Assembly: GCF_017776525.1 (NCBI RefSeq)
Contig: NZ_JACVEW010000013.1
Coordinates: 1-64,000 of the forward strand
Source of the DNA: Marinobacterium alkalitolerans
GTDB taxonomy: Bacteria; Pseudomonadota; Gammaproteobacteria; Pseudomonadales; Balneatricaceae
Reading direction: 5' to 3'
DNA: 64,000 nt
Positions 26,221 to 37,875 of this stretch are shown here, in pieces. How positions within the stretch are numbered: the first letter of the stretch is position 1; each line of letters starts with the position of its first letter. The notes under the pieces are model-generated. The model was not told where the DNA came from and made no database searches. It saw only the letters and a program-made list of their open reading frames with translations. The position numbers were made by a program, and so were the translations under genes.

Positions 26221-26372
26221 GAAAATCGACAGTACTCAGTGTTGCATGGCATGAATGGCTGGCCGCTAAGGGCTGGCTCTGGGGTAACGCTTCCAATTGA
26301 GCGTGCGGCAAGGATAAGCTGCCGATCAGGGGAGTGCAATATTGGATCGGAAAAGCGTCTGGAGGTAGGTGA

Positions 26373-27824
26373 ATGGAATTGAAAGACAAGTCTCTGTTGC
26401 GTGAGCAGGCTTATGTAAACGGTCAATGGGTGGGTGCACAGAGCGGGCAGACCTTTGCCGTGCTCAATCCGGCCACGCGGCAGGAAATGGCAAGGGTCCC
26501 GCTGATGAGCGAGCCGGATGCCGAGGCGGCTGTTGAGGCTGCTGAAGCGGCGTTTGCGAGCTGGCGAAAAACCACTGCCAAAGAGCGGGCCGGACTGCTC
26601 CGTCGTTGGTATGAGTTGATGCATGCCCACCTGGATGATCTGGCGCTGCTGATGACCCTGGAGCAGGGCAAGCCACTGGCTGAAGCGCGAGGCGAGGTGC
26701 AGTATGCTGCCAGTTTTGTCGAATGGTTTGCGGAAGAGGGCAAGCGGGCTTATGGGGAGTTGATCCCGACTCACAAGCCGGATGCCCGGATTCTGGTTAA
26801 CCGCGAACCGGTCGGGGTTGTGGCCGCCATTACGCCCTGGAACTTTCCCGCCGCCATGATTACCCGAAAAGCCGCGCCGGCACTGGCGGCCGGGTGTACA
26901 TTTGTCTGCAAGCCGGCTGAAGACACGCCCCTGACAGCCCTGGCACTGGCCGAGTTGGCAGAAAGGGCCGGTATACCGGCGGGGGTATTCAATATTGTCA
27001 CCGGAGACCCCAAGGCGCTTGGCTCTGTAATGACGGGCGATGCGCGGGTGCGCAAGCTGTCATTTACCGGCTCGACGCCGGTCGGCAAGCTCTTGATGGC
27101 CCAGTGTGCCGATACCGTTAAGCGTGTGTCCCTGGAACTGGGCGGTAACGCCCCCTTTATCGCGTTTGACGATGCGGACCTGGAGCGCGCACTGGATGGG
27201 GCGATGGCCTCCAAATACCGCAATACCGGCCAAACCTGTGTCTGCACCAACCGTTTTATCGTGCAAGCGGGCATCTACGATCAATTTGTAGAAGGTCTGG
27301 CAAAGCGTGTGTCTGATTTGAAAGTCGGCTCAGGGCTTGAGGAGGGGGTACAGCAGGGACCTCTGATTAATCAGGCGGCCGTGGACAAGGTTGAAACCCA
27401 CATTGAGGACGCTGTTGCCAAGGGGGCTCAACTGGTATGTGGCGGTAAGCCGCATGCGCTTGGAGGCACCTGGTTTGAGCCTACCGTATTGAGAGACGTG
27501 ACGCCTGATATGAAGGTGGCCACCGAGGAAACGTTCGGGCCCTTGGCTCCGGTGTTCAGGTTTACCGATGAGCAGGAGGCGGTGGCGATGGCCAACGCAA
27601 CTGAATACGGTCTGGCAGCCTACTTCTACTCCCGCGATCTTGGGCGCTGCTGGCGTGTGGGTGAGGCACTCGAATACGGCATGGTTGGCATTAACGAAGG
27701 CATTATTTCGACAGAGGTGGCGCCCTTCGGTGGGGTCAAGGCATCCGGTCTGGGTCGTGAAGGTGCGCGCCAGGGACTGGAAGAGTATCTGGAGTGCAAA
27801 TACATGCTGATGGGAGGCATCTGA
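26373..27824 (+). CDS. gabD: Succinate-semialdehyde dehydrogenase [NAD(P)+]
   Basis: A 483-residue aldehyde dehydrogenase. The catalytic cysteine is in NTGQTCVC, with the general base in VSLELGGNAP and the cofactor region in FTGSTPVGKLL. Overall sequence closely follows GabD, which oxidises succinate semialdehyde in GABA breakdown. No gabT or GABA permease lies here. GGAGG sits seven bases before the ATG. It ends at a strong bidirectional terminator. Confidence 0.92.
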   Translation: MELKDKSLLREQAYVNGQWVGAQSGQTFAVLNPATRQEMARVPLMSEPDAEAAVEAAEAAFASWRKTTAKERAGLLRRWYELMHAHLDDLALLMTLEQGKPLAEARGEVQYAASFVEWFAEEGKRAYGELIPTHKPDARILVNREPVGVVAAITPWNFPAAMITRKAAPALAAGCTFVCKPAEDTPLTALALAELAERAGIPAGVFNIVTGDPKALGSVMTGDARVRKLSFTGSTPVGKLLMAQCADTVKRVSLELGGNAPFIAFDDADLERALDGAMASKYRNTGQTCVCTNRFIVQAGIYDQFVEGLAKRVSDLKVGSGLEEGVQQGPLINQAAVDKVETHIEDAVAKGAQLVCGGKPHALGGTWFEPTVLRDVTPDMKVATEETFGPLAPVFRFTDEQEAVAMANATEYGLAAYFYSRDLGRCWRVGEALEYGMVGINEGIISTEVAPFGGVKASGLGREGARQGLEEYLECKYMLMGGI

Positions 27825-27829
27825 ACGTA

Positions 27830-27857
27830 AAACGGGGCGAGTATTCTCGCCCCGTTT
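27830..27857. terminator. Bidirectional terminator between gabD and phaC
   Basis: A perfect twelve-base-pair stem (27830-27841 with 27846-27857) with a TATT loop. Its outer AAA/TTT ends give short T tracts on both strands. It serves the two convergent genes. Confidence 0.85.
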
Positions 27858-27880
27858 AATGCCAGACTTTCGAGGTTTTA

Positions 27881-29629
27881 TCAGTCCAGCCGAACGCGCA
27901 CGAAGCTGCCGGGAGCCGGTTCGATCACCTTGTAGTCGTCGTTGCCGTAATCGGTGGGAGCATCCACCTTTTTGCCGGCACGGCGACGAATCCAGTCACT
28001 CCAGTGACTCCACCAGGAACCGTCCTTGCGCTCGGCAGTTTCGAACCAGTGTTCGGCGCCCTTGCCCATCTCGCCCTTGACCCAGAAGTTACGACGATTC
28101 TTCTTGGCCGGGTTGATGACGCCGGCCACATGGCCACTTGCGCCCAGCACGAATTCAACGGTGCCACCTAGCAGGTCAAGTGCTTTGAACGTGCCTTTCC
28201 AGGGGGCGATGTGGTCCTCTACCGTCGACAGGAAGTAGCAGGGGGTTTTCACACGACGCAGGTCGATGGGCTCGCCACAAATCGTCAGCGCATCCGGTTC
28301 AACCAGCTTGTTTTCCAGGTACATCCGGTTGATGTAGAAGGTGTAAAGCGCTGCCGGCAGGTTGGTCGGGTCACTGTTCCAGTACAGGATGTCGAACGGC
28401 GGTGGCGTTTGGCCCTTGAGGTAGTTGTTCACCACGTAGGACCAGATCAGGTCATTCGAGCGCAGCATGTTGAATGAGGTTGCCAGCTCGCGCCCATGCA
28501 GGATCCCCTCATTGTTGACCTTGCTCTCAAGCTGCTTGACCTGCATCTCGTCAATGTAGACGCAGAGGTCGCCGGGGTTGGAGAAGTCGATCAGCGTGGT
28601 GAGGAAGGTGCAGCTGGCAATGCTGTTATCCTTGCGGTTGGCCATCACGGCCAGAGCCGAAGCCATCAGCGTGCCGCCGACGCACCAGGAGACCGCATTG
28701 ATCTTTTCCTGCTGGCTGATCGCCTTGGTTACCTCAACCGCCTTGAGAATGCCTTCACCGACATAGTGATCCCAGGTCAGGTCGCGCTGCTCGGGTGAAG
28801 GGTTAACCCAGGAAATCAGGTACACATCCTGACCCTGCTCCAGGCAGTAACGCACGAAGGAATTGTCCGGCTGCAGGTCGAGAATATAAAACTTGTTGAT
28901 GCTGGGCGGGACAATCAGCGTCGGGCGCTCGAAGGTCTGTTCCGTGAGCGGCTTGTAATGGATCAGCTGAAAGATGTCATTCTGATAGACAACGGCACCT
29001 TCAGTGGTCGCCAGATTTTTGCCCAGCTCAAAGGCAGCCTCGTCCGTCATCGAGATACGTCCTTTCTCGATGTCGTTCAGCAGGTTTTTCAGACCGTCGA
29101 CCAGGCTGGCCCCCTTGGTCTCCATCGCCTGCTGCAGCACCTCAGGGTTGGTGATCGCGAAATTGGTGGGGGAGAGGGCGTCAACGTACTGGCGGGTGTA
29201 GAACTCAAGCTTTTGCTGCTGCTGAGGAGACAGGTTGGCGTTTTCGGCCATCTCGGTCAGCATGCGGGAGGTCAGAAGGTACGACTGCTTGATGTAGTCG
29301 AATACCGGGTTCTTGGACCACTCTTCCGCCTTGAAGCGGCGGTCGCCCGGCGGAGGCTCGGCAACAGGGTTGTCGCTGGTGCTGCCACTGAGAAGGTTGC
29401 GCCACAGGTTGAACTGGGCCTGCTGATAATCTGCAATGGCGCGGATCCAGACACCCGGATCTTCCATTGAGCGGGTTGCCAGTTCGGTCCATGACTGGGT
29501 GAACTGGCGCAGGATGTCATCGCCACCGGTCGCCGAGAACATCTCCAGCACCTTGCTGGTTTCCCGGTTGACGTAGTTGATGAACTCCTGTGGATCGGTG
29601 GTTGCGGTGTTGCCGTCTTTATCCGTCAT
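27881..29629 (-). CDS. phaC: Class I poly(R)-hydroxyalkanoate synthase
   Basis: A 582-residue enzyme that polymerises 3-hydroxyacyl-CoA into storage polyester at granule surfaces. The N-terminal half is the PhaC_N domain. The lipase-box cysteine is in VSWCVGGT, with the catalytic Asp in VEDHIAPW and His in GASGHVAG. Length is typical of class I. A second, class III synthase pair lies at 61.1-63.0 kb, so the two systems coexist in this genome. Confidence 0.95.
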   Translation of the reverse strand: MTDKDGNTATTDPQEFINYVNRETSKVLEMFSATGGDDILRQFTQSWTELATRSMEDPGVWIRAIADYQQAQFNLWRNLLSGSTSDNPVAEPPPGDRRFKAEEWSKNPVFDYIKQSYLLTSRMLTEMAENANLSPQQQQKLEFYTRQYVDALSPTNFAITNPEVLQQAMETKGASLVDGLKNLLNDIEKGRISMTDEAAFELGKNLATTEGAVVYQNDIFQLIHYKPLTEQTFERPTLIVPPSINKFYILDLQPDNSFVRYCLEQGQDVYLISWVNPSPEQRDLTWDHYVGEGILKAVEVTKAISQQEKINAVSWCVGGTLMASALAVMANRKDNSIASCTFLTTLIDFSNPGDLCVYIDEMQVKQLESKVNNEGILHGRELATSFNMLRSNDLIWSYVVNNYLKGQTPPPFDILYWNSDPTNLPAALYTFYINRMYLENKLVEPDALTICGEPIDLRRVKTPCYFLSTVEDHIAPWKGTFKALDLLGGTVEFVLGASGHVAGVINPAKKNRRNFWVKGEMGKGAEHWFETAERKDGSWWSHWSDWIRRRAGKKVDAPTDYGNDDYKVIEPAPGSFVRVRLD

Positions 29630-29803
29630 AACTACCTGCTTTCCATCTTTGCTGATTCAGGTTGCCAGTCCGACGAAAGCACAGCTGTCGGTCGCTACTG
29701 TCTGCTGGCGCCTGAAATGTCAAGGTTATTGTGCAGTAGCGGGATAACAGTTTGAGCATAATCCCGTGACGGCAAAGGTTGCAAGCCCGTTGTGACAGAC
29801 TGA

Positions 29804-31300
29804 TTACCGATGCCGTTCTTCAATCATGGCATCAATGTGTTGCAGAATTTTGTAGCTCTCTTCCTCGGCATGGGCCATTTCAGACACGATCTTGCGTCGA
29901 ACGTCCGGCTTTTCACGCCAGTTCTCGCTGCGCAGGGCCACGGCGCGCTGAACGGCCGCGTGTACTTCCTTGTGCGGCGTTTCGAGCTTCTGGTAACTGC
30001 CGGTGTGGCTGAAACTGTCGCGGCCTGTGCCTTCGTAGTACCACTCACCCAGACGGCACTGGTAGTGGTCTGTGTTGATCGCATCCAGAACGTCCTGGCG
30101 TGCCTCGCTGTGGTCGAACAGCAGGTAGCCGTTCTGTTTGAAAATAACGTGGTCCGCCTTGACCAGAGAACCGAAGGTGAGGTCCTTGGCATAGCTGATG
30201 TAGCGTTTGGTTTCATCCGCCGCAGAGGAGAAGGTGTCGAACTGATTGCGCAGATCTTCGGCCATCTCGCTCAGGTCCGCCGAGGCGCGTTCCGAGGCTT
30301 CCGCTTTAAGTGTCATTTCCTCGACGCGCTGGCTGAAGCCATCGATGGTGCCGCTGATTTCAATGGCGGCGTCCTTGGTGCGGTTGGACAGCGCCTTGAC
30401 TTCATCGGCAACAACCGCAAAGCCACGGCCATGCTCGCCTGCGCGGGCTGCTTCAATGGCCGCATTCAGCGCCAGCAGGTTGGTCTGATCGGCAATTTCG
30501 GTGATGAAAGAGAGCGATTTGGAGATCTGCTGACTTTCACTGCCAAGCTGCTGTACCAGCGATACGACCGCGTCAATGGTGCCATTGATGGCATGCAGGG
30601 CTTCGGCCATGCGTGCCACGCTGCTCTGGCTTTGTCGCGCCGCCTCGCCGTTACTGGCCGCGATGGTTTCAACACGCTCCATCTCCTGGCTGATGCTCAG
30701 CAGGTCCGACTGGTTCTGACGCAGGTTGTTGATCAGATGCTGGGTGTTCAGACTGTGCAGTTCGGAGTTGAGTTCGTTGCTGGCAATGAGCTCGGACCCT
30801 TTACGCATCAATTCAAGCGAGGTGTTGATGCGCATCAGAGACTCGCGAAGCTGACCGGGCAGGCCCTTGTAGAGCGCGTATCGGTCATATTTGCCTTGAG
30901 AAACATGCTGGAAACAGGAGTCGACTTCCTTGAAATAGGTTTCGATCTTGTCGAGAAAGTCGTTGAGCTCCCAGGCAACCTTGCCTACTTCCCCCAAGTG
31001 CGCGGTATGGGTGATACGTGTATCAAACCCGCCCTTGTTGGCGGCTATCAGCGTATTTTCGATACGTACCAGCGTATTGAGAGCCTTCAGACCCTTGTTT
31101 CGAAGCGCCCATGCCAGCGCCGCCGCCAGCGGCATTGGCAGGAGCATCCAGATGGAAAAGCCGTTTGTGAACAGGGCAATAAGGGCAGGCAGAAGTGTCA
31201 GAACAACAACGAGACTGCATGCGATGTTCAACTGTCCCCGAAGGTAAGGCGTGCGACTGCTCTGGTTGTCATGTTGAGAATAGGGCATGGGGCGTCTCAC
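29804..31300 (-). CDS. Methyl-accepting transducer with C-terminal CZB domain (CetA-like)
   Basis: A 498-residue transducer. Two hydrophobic helices near residues 25-65 are separated by a short turn, with no periplasmic ligand domain. A coiled segment leads to the kinase-control hairpin ([17 protein letters not shown], about residue 300). The tail (about 385-485) is a chemoreceptor zinc-binding domain: [20 protein letters not shown] and TPHKEVH. The GTG start overlaps the stop of the PAS gene, so the two are coupled. Together they resemble a split aerotaxis receptor. Confidence 0.88.
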   Translation of the reverse strand: MRRPMPYSQHDNQSSRTPYLRGQLNIACSLVVVLTLLPALIALFTNGFSIWMLLPMPLAAALAWALRNKGLKALNTLVRIENTLIAANKGGFDTRITHTAHLGEVGKVAWELNDFLDKIETYFKEVDSCFQHVSQGKYDRYALYKGLPGQLRESLMRINTSLELMRKGSELIASNELNSELHSLNTQHLINNLRQNQSDLLSISQEMERVETIAASNGEAARQSQSSVARMAEALHAINGTIDAVVSLVQQLGSESQQISKSLSFITEIADQTNLLALNAAIEAARAGEHGRGFAVVADEVKALSNRTKDAAIEISGTIDGFSQRVEEMTLKAEASERASADLSEMAEDLRNQFDTFSSAADETKRYISYAKDLTFGSLVKADHVIFKQNGYLLFDHSEARQDVLDAINTDHYQCRLGEWYYEGTGRDSFSHTGSYQKLETPHKEVHAAVQRAVALRSENWREKPDVRRKIVSEMAHAEEESYKILQHIDAMIEERHR

Positions 31301-31824
31301 TGCTGATCCAGTTGGATAATAAACTGCTCGTAACTGACTCCCTGGTCGCTGCAGAGCTGTTGCAGCAGTGCGATGGATGCGTCCGGTGCGGCCTTGGGGC
31401 CAGCCTTGCGTTCGACCTCGAGCATCTGCCGATAAATGGGTTCAACGGTCTGAATGGCCTTGCGTGTGGGCTTGCGGCGTACCGAGTAGTAGCCAACCAG
31501 TTTGCCTTCGGCGTCAATGTCGGGTGTCACATTGGCCAGTACCCAGTAGTAGCTGCCGTCACGGCACAGGTTCTTCACGTAGCCGAAAAACTCCTGCCCA
31601 TTTTGCAGCAGCTGCCACATCAGACGGTAGGCGCCGCGGGGCATGTCCGGGTGGCGCAGAATGTTGTGCTGCTTGCCGAACAGTTCGGCCTCGCTGAAAC
31701 CGGAGATGCGCATGAGTGTGCGGTTGCAGTAAGTGATGACACCGCGAGTGTCAGTCTTGCTTACGATAAACTCGTCATCCCTGAGTTCATGTTCTTGATC
31801 CCTGGGCGTGATACGATTTTTCAT
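31297..31824 (-). CDS. Aer-type PAS domain protein (CetB-like)
   Basis: A 175-residue cytoplasmic protein, mostly one PAS domain with the Aer pattern: [37 protein letters not shown] and [15 protein letters not shown]. In Aer this fold binds FAD and senses redox state. Here it is not fused to a transducer but is translated just before one. The C-terminal 50 residues are helical. FAD binding is inferred from resemblance. Confidence 0.85.
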   Translation of the reverse strand: MKNRITPRDQEHELRDDEFIVSKTDTRGVITYCNRTLMRISGFSEAELFGKQHNILRHPDMPRGAYRLMWQLLQNGQEFFGYVKNLCRDGSYYWVLANVTPDIDAEGKLVGYYSVRRKPTRKAIQTVEPIYRQMLEVERKAGPKAAPDASIALLQQLCSDQGVSYEQFIIQLDQQ

Positions 31825-31916
31825 CTACTCATGTCCGGCCAAACCAAAAGGGTCGACTATTGTAGGGGATATGATGATATTTGAAAGCGGATTATGTTAA
31901 GGAGCCGGGCCAAACC

Positions 31917-32168
31917 ATGTTCAAACTGGACCTGATGACAACAGAAGGCTGTCACCTGTGTGATCAGGCGATTGGTGTATTGCAGCAAAACCTGTCAGCT
32001 GATCAGGTGGAAGTGGATCTGGTCGATATCGTGTATGACCCTGCGCTGATGGAGCGTTATGCCGAACGTATACCCGTGCTGGTGTGCCGTGACACTGGGC
32101 GGGAGCTTGCCTGGCCATTTGATGGCCAGGCGCTGATTGCATTCTTGCAACAGGGGGTTAGCGGTTGA
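31917..32168 (+). CDS. Glutaredoxin-like (DUF836) protein
   Basis: An 83-residue thioredoxin-fold protein with the motif TTEGCHLCDQA near the N terminus and RIPVLVCRDTGREL with the cis-proline. This is the DUF836 glutaredoxin-like family; the role is unknown. I take the ATG at 31917, preceded by AAGGAG, instead of an upstream in-frame start at 31881. Its 3' end overlaps slt by 11 bases. Confidence 0.8.
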   Translation: MFKLDLMTTEGCHLCDQAIGVLQQNLSADQVEVDLVDIVYDPALMERYAERIPVLVCRDTGRELAWPFDGQALIAFLQQGVSG

Positions 32169-34101
32169 GCGCCAGCTGGCTGAATTCCTGCTGGCTGAAG
32201 AGAGCGACTCTTTGCTGGTCGCGCGTTCTGTAGATGACCCTGAATGCGAGTACGTTCTGGACGTATTGGCGGGTTTCATCGAAGGGGATGGTTTCAATCC
32301 AGATATCAAGCGGCAGTTCGCCGCGAGCTTCCAGCCACTGGCTGACACGGTGTGGTCCGGCATTGTACGCGGCTGAAGCATGTGCCTGGTTCTGGTTGAA
32401 GCGCAATGCCATTTCGCCCAGATAGGCGGTGCCCAGGCGGATGTTCAGACTTGGCTCTGACAGCTTGCGGGTGCTGGTCAGCGGAATTCCGTGGCGTCTG
32501 GCGGTCGCCTTGGCGGTGGCGGGCATTAACTGCATCAGTCCCCTTGCTCCCACGCGAGAGCGGGCCCCCATCCAGAACGCACTTTCCTGACGCGTCACGG
32601 CCAGTGCCCAGTAGGGGTCGATGTCCTGACTGCTGGCATGGCGCTTAAAGAGCTCAGGGTAAGGGTTGGGGAATCGCAGTGCCATGTCGTCCCAGCGCTG
32701 GCTGCTGATGGCGCCCCGGATACCCTGGTGATGCCAGCCCCAGGCCTGCATCAGGTGGGCGGCAGTCATGATCTGATCAGGCGTGAACCCCTTGATGGCC
32801 AGATTCCACTCCGAACGGGCATCACCATAGCGCTCCAGATGCAACAGTTCACGTATACGGGCAAACGCCGCGGTTGAGGCGATGGCGTCCAGGGCGTCCG
32901 TGCTTGGGCTGTGGGGCGTATCGTTGAGCTGGTAGGGCACCCCCAGCAGTTGTGCGGCCATGAAGCCATAGAAGCTGCGCTCCTGTGACAACTTTTCCAG
33001 CACATCGGTCTGGCTGGGCACGGAAAGATGGCTGGCGGCTACGGCGCGCCAGTAGCGCCAGCGGTCAGTGTTCAGCTCGTCCTCCGGCAGCTGGCCGATC
33101 ATTTCGTAGGCCTCCTGCCAGTTCAGGTCGGTCAGCAGCAGGCGGATGCGCCACTCAGTCAGCCGAGCAAGCTGATGGGAGGGGTCCAGTTGCCTGAGCA
33201 GGTCGCGTTCGTCCTGCTCGGGAAAACGCTTGGCCAGCCAGACACCCAGGTACTCGTTCAAGGCTTCGGCGCTGGTATCTTCAACGCTGAATGTGTCGCG
33301 GTCTCTCAGCCAAAGCTTGATCGCCAGCGTGAGATCCTGACGCGCAAGACGCCGGATGCCGAACTCCAGAATACGATCACTGCCGTCCAGTGCCGGGGCA
33401 AGCAGCTCAGGCTCCTGCCAGAGGCGCTTGGGCGATCGGTAAACGTCGAGTGCCACCTTGACGGTATCGGAATAGGATTCGTCCTGAATGAAGTCCTTCA
33501 CATATCCCGCCAGGCCCGGTCGCCCGTTTTCCAGTGCGGCCAGAAAGCGGTCGAAGGCGTCTGCAGACTGGAAGTTGTCTGACTTGAGCCAGGGATTAAA
33601 CAGAGGGTCGCAGCTGTCAGGCTGAGAGTAGCCTACCCGCCAGAGTGCGCGGGCTTCTTCCCAGGCGGCCGCCTGTTGTCCCGAGTCGAGCAGGTAGCGT
33701 GCATGCAGGCAGCGCAGCTCGGTATCCGGGCGCTGAATGCTGTTCCAGGCAGGCAGAAAATGATTCCAGCGGGCAGCACTGCCCTCCTGTTTGGCCCAGG
33801 CAAACAGCAGCCGTCCATAAAGCGGAGTATCCGTATAGGTGTCGAGAAATGTCTCTACTTCTGTCGCCGAGACGGTATCAAGGCTCCCCCGGATACGGCG
33901 GTATTCCAGATAGGGGTATAACGGGTAGTGATGCAGGCTGGCCAGTTGTTTGGTGGAAAGTGCCTGCGCTGAAGCCTTGGCGCTTAACAGGCTGAACTGC
34001 TCACGCTCATCCTGAAACGAGTCCTGGCTGTACTGGGCAGCGCCCAGACATGTCGCAACCGGGAGCAGGCAGATACTGAGAAGGGGGCGTAATGGCGGCA
34101 T
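32158..34101 (-). CDS. slt: Soluble lytic murein transglycosylase
   Basis: A periplasmic enzyme of 647 residues that cleaves peptidoglycan to 1,6-anhydro-muropeptides. It has a signal peptide (LLPVATCLGAAQ), a long alpha-superhelical U and L domain, and a C-terminal SLT domain with the catalytic Glu in TRQESAFWM, then GARGLMQLMPATA and AYNAGPHRVSQWL. I choose the ATG at 34101 because AGAGGT lies nine bases upstream; the ATG at 34110 abuts the site. Confidence 0.93.
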   Translation of the reverse strand: MPPLRPLLSICLLPVATCLGAAQYSQDSFQDEREQFSLLSAKASAQALSTKQLASLHHYPLYPYLEYRRIRGSLDTVSATEVETFLDTYTDTPLYGRLLFAWAKQEGSAARWNHFLPAWNSIQRPDTELRCLHARYLLDSGQQAAAWEEARALWRVGYSQPDSCDPLFNPWLKSDNFQSADAFDRFLAALENGRPGLAGYVKDFIQDESYSDTVKVALDVYRSPKRLWQEPELLAPALDGSDRILEFGIRRLARQDLTLAIKLWLRDRDTFSVEDTSAEALNEYLGVWLAKRFPEQDERDLLRQLDPSHQLARLTEWRIRLLLTDLNWQEAYEMIGQLPEDELNTDRWRYWRAVAASHLSVPSQTDVLEKLSQERSFYGFMAAQLLGVPYQLNDTPHSPSTDALDAIASTAAFARIRELLHLERYGDARSEWNLAIKGFTPDQIMTAAHLMQAWGWHHQGIRGAISSQRWDDMALRFPNPYPELFKRHASSQDIDPYWALAVTRQESAFWMGARSRVGARGLMQLMPATAKATARRHGIPLTSTRKLSEPSLNIRLGTAYLGEMALRFNQNQAHASAAYNAGPHRVSQWLEARGELPLDIWIETIPFDETRQYVQNVLAFRVIYRTRDQQRVALFSQQEFSQLALNR

Positions 34102-34239
34102 CCGTAACATACCTCTGAAGTGCGCTGGATTACTGCCAGTGTAGCTTGAAAGTTCGGCTCACGGCCAGTCAGAAGGATTAATTGCAGGCTGTGTTCAGGT
34201 ACACTAGTGAGCTGTTTTGGAGTGAGGAACACAGTCAGT

Positions 34240-36129
<1,890 letters not shown>

Positions 36130-36570
36130 TTACTCCTCCTCTTTCACACGAATTGCCAGGACGTCACAGTTGGCACCATGCAGTACGCCGTTGGCGGTGG
36201 AACCCAGCAGCAGTGCCAGCCCGTGGCGACCGTGGCTGCCGACAATGACCAGATCGGTATTCAGTTCCTCGGCAGCACGGTGGATTTCAGTCTCGGTATG
36301 CCCGGTGACAATGATTTTGCGGTTGACCGGGTAGCCGATTTTTTCTGCGTACTGGTCAAGCTTGGTACGCGCATGGTCATCCAGCTGTTCCTGGATGGTG
36401 GTCAGGTCCATGGGAACATCGCCGCCGTAGGCGAAGCTGAGTGGCTCCACGACGTGAATCAGGTTCAGCTCGGCATCCGATGCTCGGGCCATCTCCGCGG
36501 TTTTGCTTGCCAGTTGATCCGATTCGTCTGACAGATCAAGTGCCAGAAGGATGCGCTTGTAGATACTCAT
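36130..36570 (-). CDS. Universal stress protein UspA family
   Basis: A 146-residue cytoplasmic protein with an alpha/beta fold and the ATP-binding motif GSHGRHGLALLLGSTANGV, so a nucleotide-binding UspA member. Such genes are often induced by low oxygen or growth arrest; no FNR box is visible upstream here. It is convergent with uup, the two stops being directly adjacent. Confidence 0.92.
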   Translation of the reverse strand: MSIYKRILLALDLSDESDQLASKTAEMARASDAELNLIHVVEPLSFAYGGDVPMDLTTIQEQLDDHARTKLDQYAEKIGYPVNRKIIVTGHTETEIHRAAEELNTDLVIVGSHGRHGLALLLGSTANGVLHGANCDVLAIRVKEEE

Positions 36571-36627
36571 AGTCCATGTCCTTTGTAATGATGAGACGGG
36601 AGTATCTTCAGATTAGCACTGCGAGCG

Positions 36628-37875
36628 CTAGCGGCCTACCCCATAATAAACAAAGCCTTTCTCGCGCAGGTACTCCGGCTCGAGCAGGTTGCGGCCGTCG
36701 ATCACGACGGGGCTGCGCATCAGTGACAACAGTTGATCGTAGTCCGGCGACGCATATTCGGGCCACTCGGTCATGATCAGCAGAGCATCGCTGTCCTCAA
36801 GTGCCTGATAGCGATGGTCAAACATCTTCAGAGAAGCGCAATCAGGCAGTGCTTCCTTCAGGGCGGGGAGGGCTTCCGGGTCATGTACCTGTATCTGCAC
36901 CCCCTGGGCCTCAAGAGCACGAATGACGGCCAGTGCCGGGGCATTATCGATGCTGGCGACGCCCGGTTTGAAGGCACAGCCCCAGAGTGTGACAGTCTTG
37001 CCACTGAGGTCACACTGGTAGTGTTGCCAGAGCTTGCGAAATGGCAGCTCCTTCTGGCGCTCATTCTCTTCCAGAACGGTTTTCAGCAGTGTTGAATGGC
37101 GGGTCTGTGACAGCACATCTGCCAGCCCTTCAATGTACTGAGTGAAGTGGCTGCCGCCAAACCCACAGCCCGGCGCCAGGTAGTGCTGGCCGATACGCGG
37201 GTCGGTGGCCATTCCCTGACGTACGACTTCAATGTCCACGCCAAGGCGGTCTGCCAGGTTGGCCAACTCGTTAATGTAGTTGAGCCGCATTGCCAGCATG
37301 CCCGAGATGGCAAACTTGCTGAACTCGGCTTCGCGGCGCGTCATCCATTGCAGCTGCTGCAGATTGCTGGAGAAAGGGCGCAGCAAGGCCTGCAGTGCCA
37401 GGCGTGCGCCGTCATGCTCGCAACCCAGCAGCAGGGCCGTGGGGCGGGCAAACTGCGCCAGTGCCTGGCCTTGCTGCAGAGTATCGGGCAAGCAGATCAC
37501 GGCCTGACGGTCGGGCTCGGGCAGTGCTGCCTGCAGACGGTCTGAAGCGCCGATGCCGAAGTTGCTCTGGTTGATCACCATGATGTCACCCTGTGCGGTA
37601 CGCCCGATCCTGCTACACAGTTCAAGTGCTGATGCCTGGTGTGCAGGGTGCATGGCCAGCCAGTGCACCGAGGCTGCATAAGCGTCTTCGGCATCGACCT
37701 GGATAATGGCACCGTCCGCAAAGCCCTGCTGGATGGCATCCATCAGTCCGGGTTCGGCCTTCAGACTGCTGGCACCGGGTTCTTTTGACTGCACCATAAC
37801 CCGGTTGCCGGTGCGGGCCAGCTCGGCGGTGGCAACCCAGGCGGCCAGTTCGTCGCCCCAGATGGCAATATTCAT
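36628..37875 (-). CDS. UDP-glucose dehydrogenase-like protein with a degenerate active site
   Basis: A 415-residue protein aligned by eye with UDP-glucose/GDP-mannose dehydrogenases: Rossmann-like N terminus, helix EFSKFAISGMLAMRLNYINELA, PGCGFGGSHF loop, and C-terminal domain starting VTLWGCAFKPGVASIDNAPA. The expected active-site Cys of GGSCFPKD is His243, the following Asp is Tyr247 and the Asn after the conserved Lys187 is Ser191. The dinucleotide loop is also unusual. It overlaps pgi by four bases. It may have lost the usual oxidation or do another job. Confidence 0.75.
   Translation of the reverse strand: MNIAIWGDELAAWVATAELARTGNRVMVQSKEPGASSLKAEPGLMDAIQQGFADGAIIQVDAEDAYAASVHWLAMHPAHQASALELCSRIGRTAQGDIMVINQSNFGIGASDRLQAALPEPDRQAVICLPDTLQQGQALAQFARPTALLLGCEHDGARLALQALLRPFSSNLQQLQWMTRREAEFSKFAISGMLAMRLNYINELANLADRLGVDIEVVRQGMATDPRIGQHYLAPGCGFGGSHFTQYIEGLADVLSQTRHSTLLKTVLEENERQKELPFRKLWQHYQCDLSGKTVTLWGCAFKPGVASIDNAPALAVIRALEAQGVQIQVHDPEALPALKEALPDCASLKMFDHRYQALEDSDALLIMTEWPEYASPDYDQLLSLMRSPVVIDGRNLLEPEYLREKGFVYYGVGR

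Noticed and set aside
29810-31306. Plus-strand frame of 498 codons opposite the chemotaxis transducer
   Set aside because: The minus-strand product has clear transducer and CZB motifs; the long opposite frame is a codon-bias effect of the GC-rich gene.
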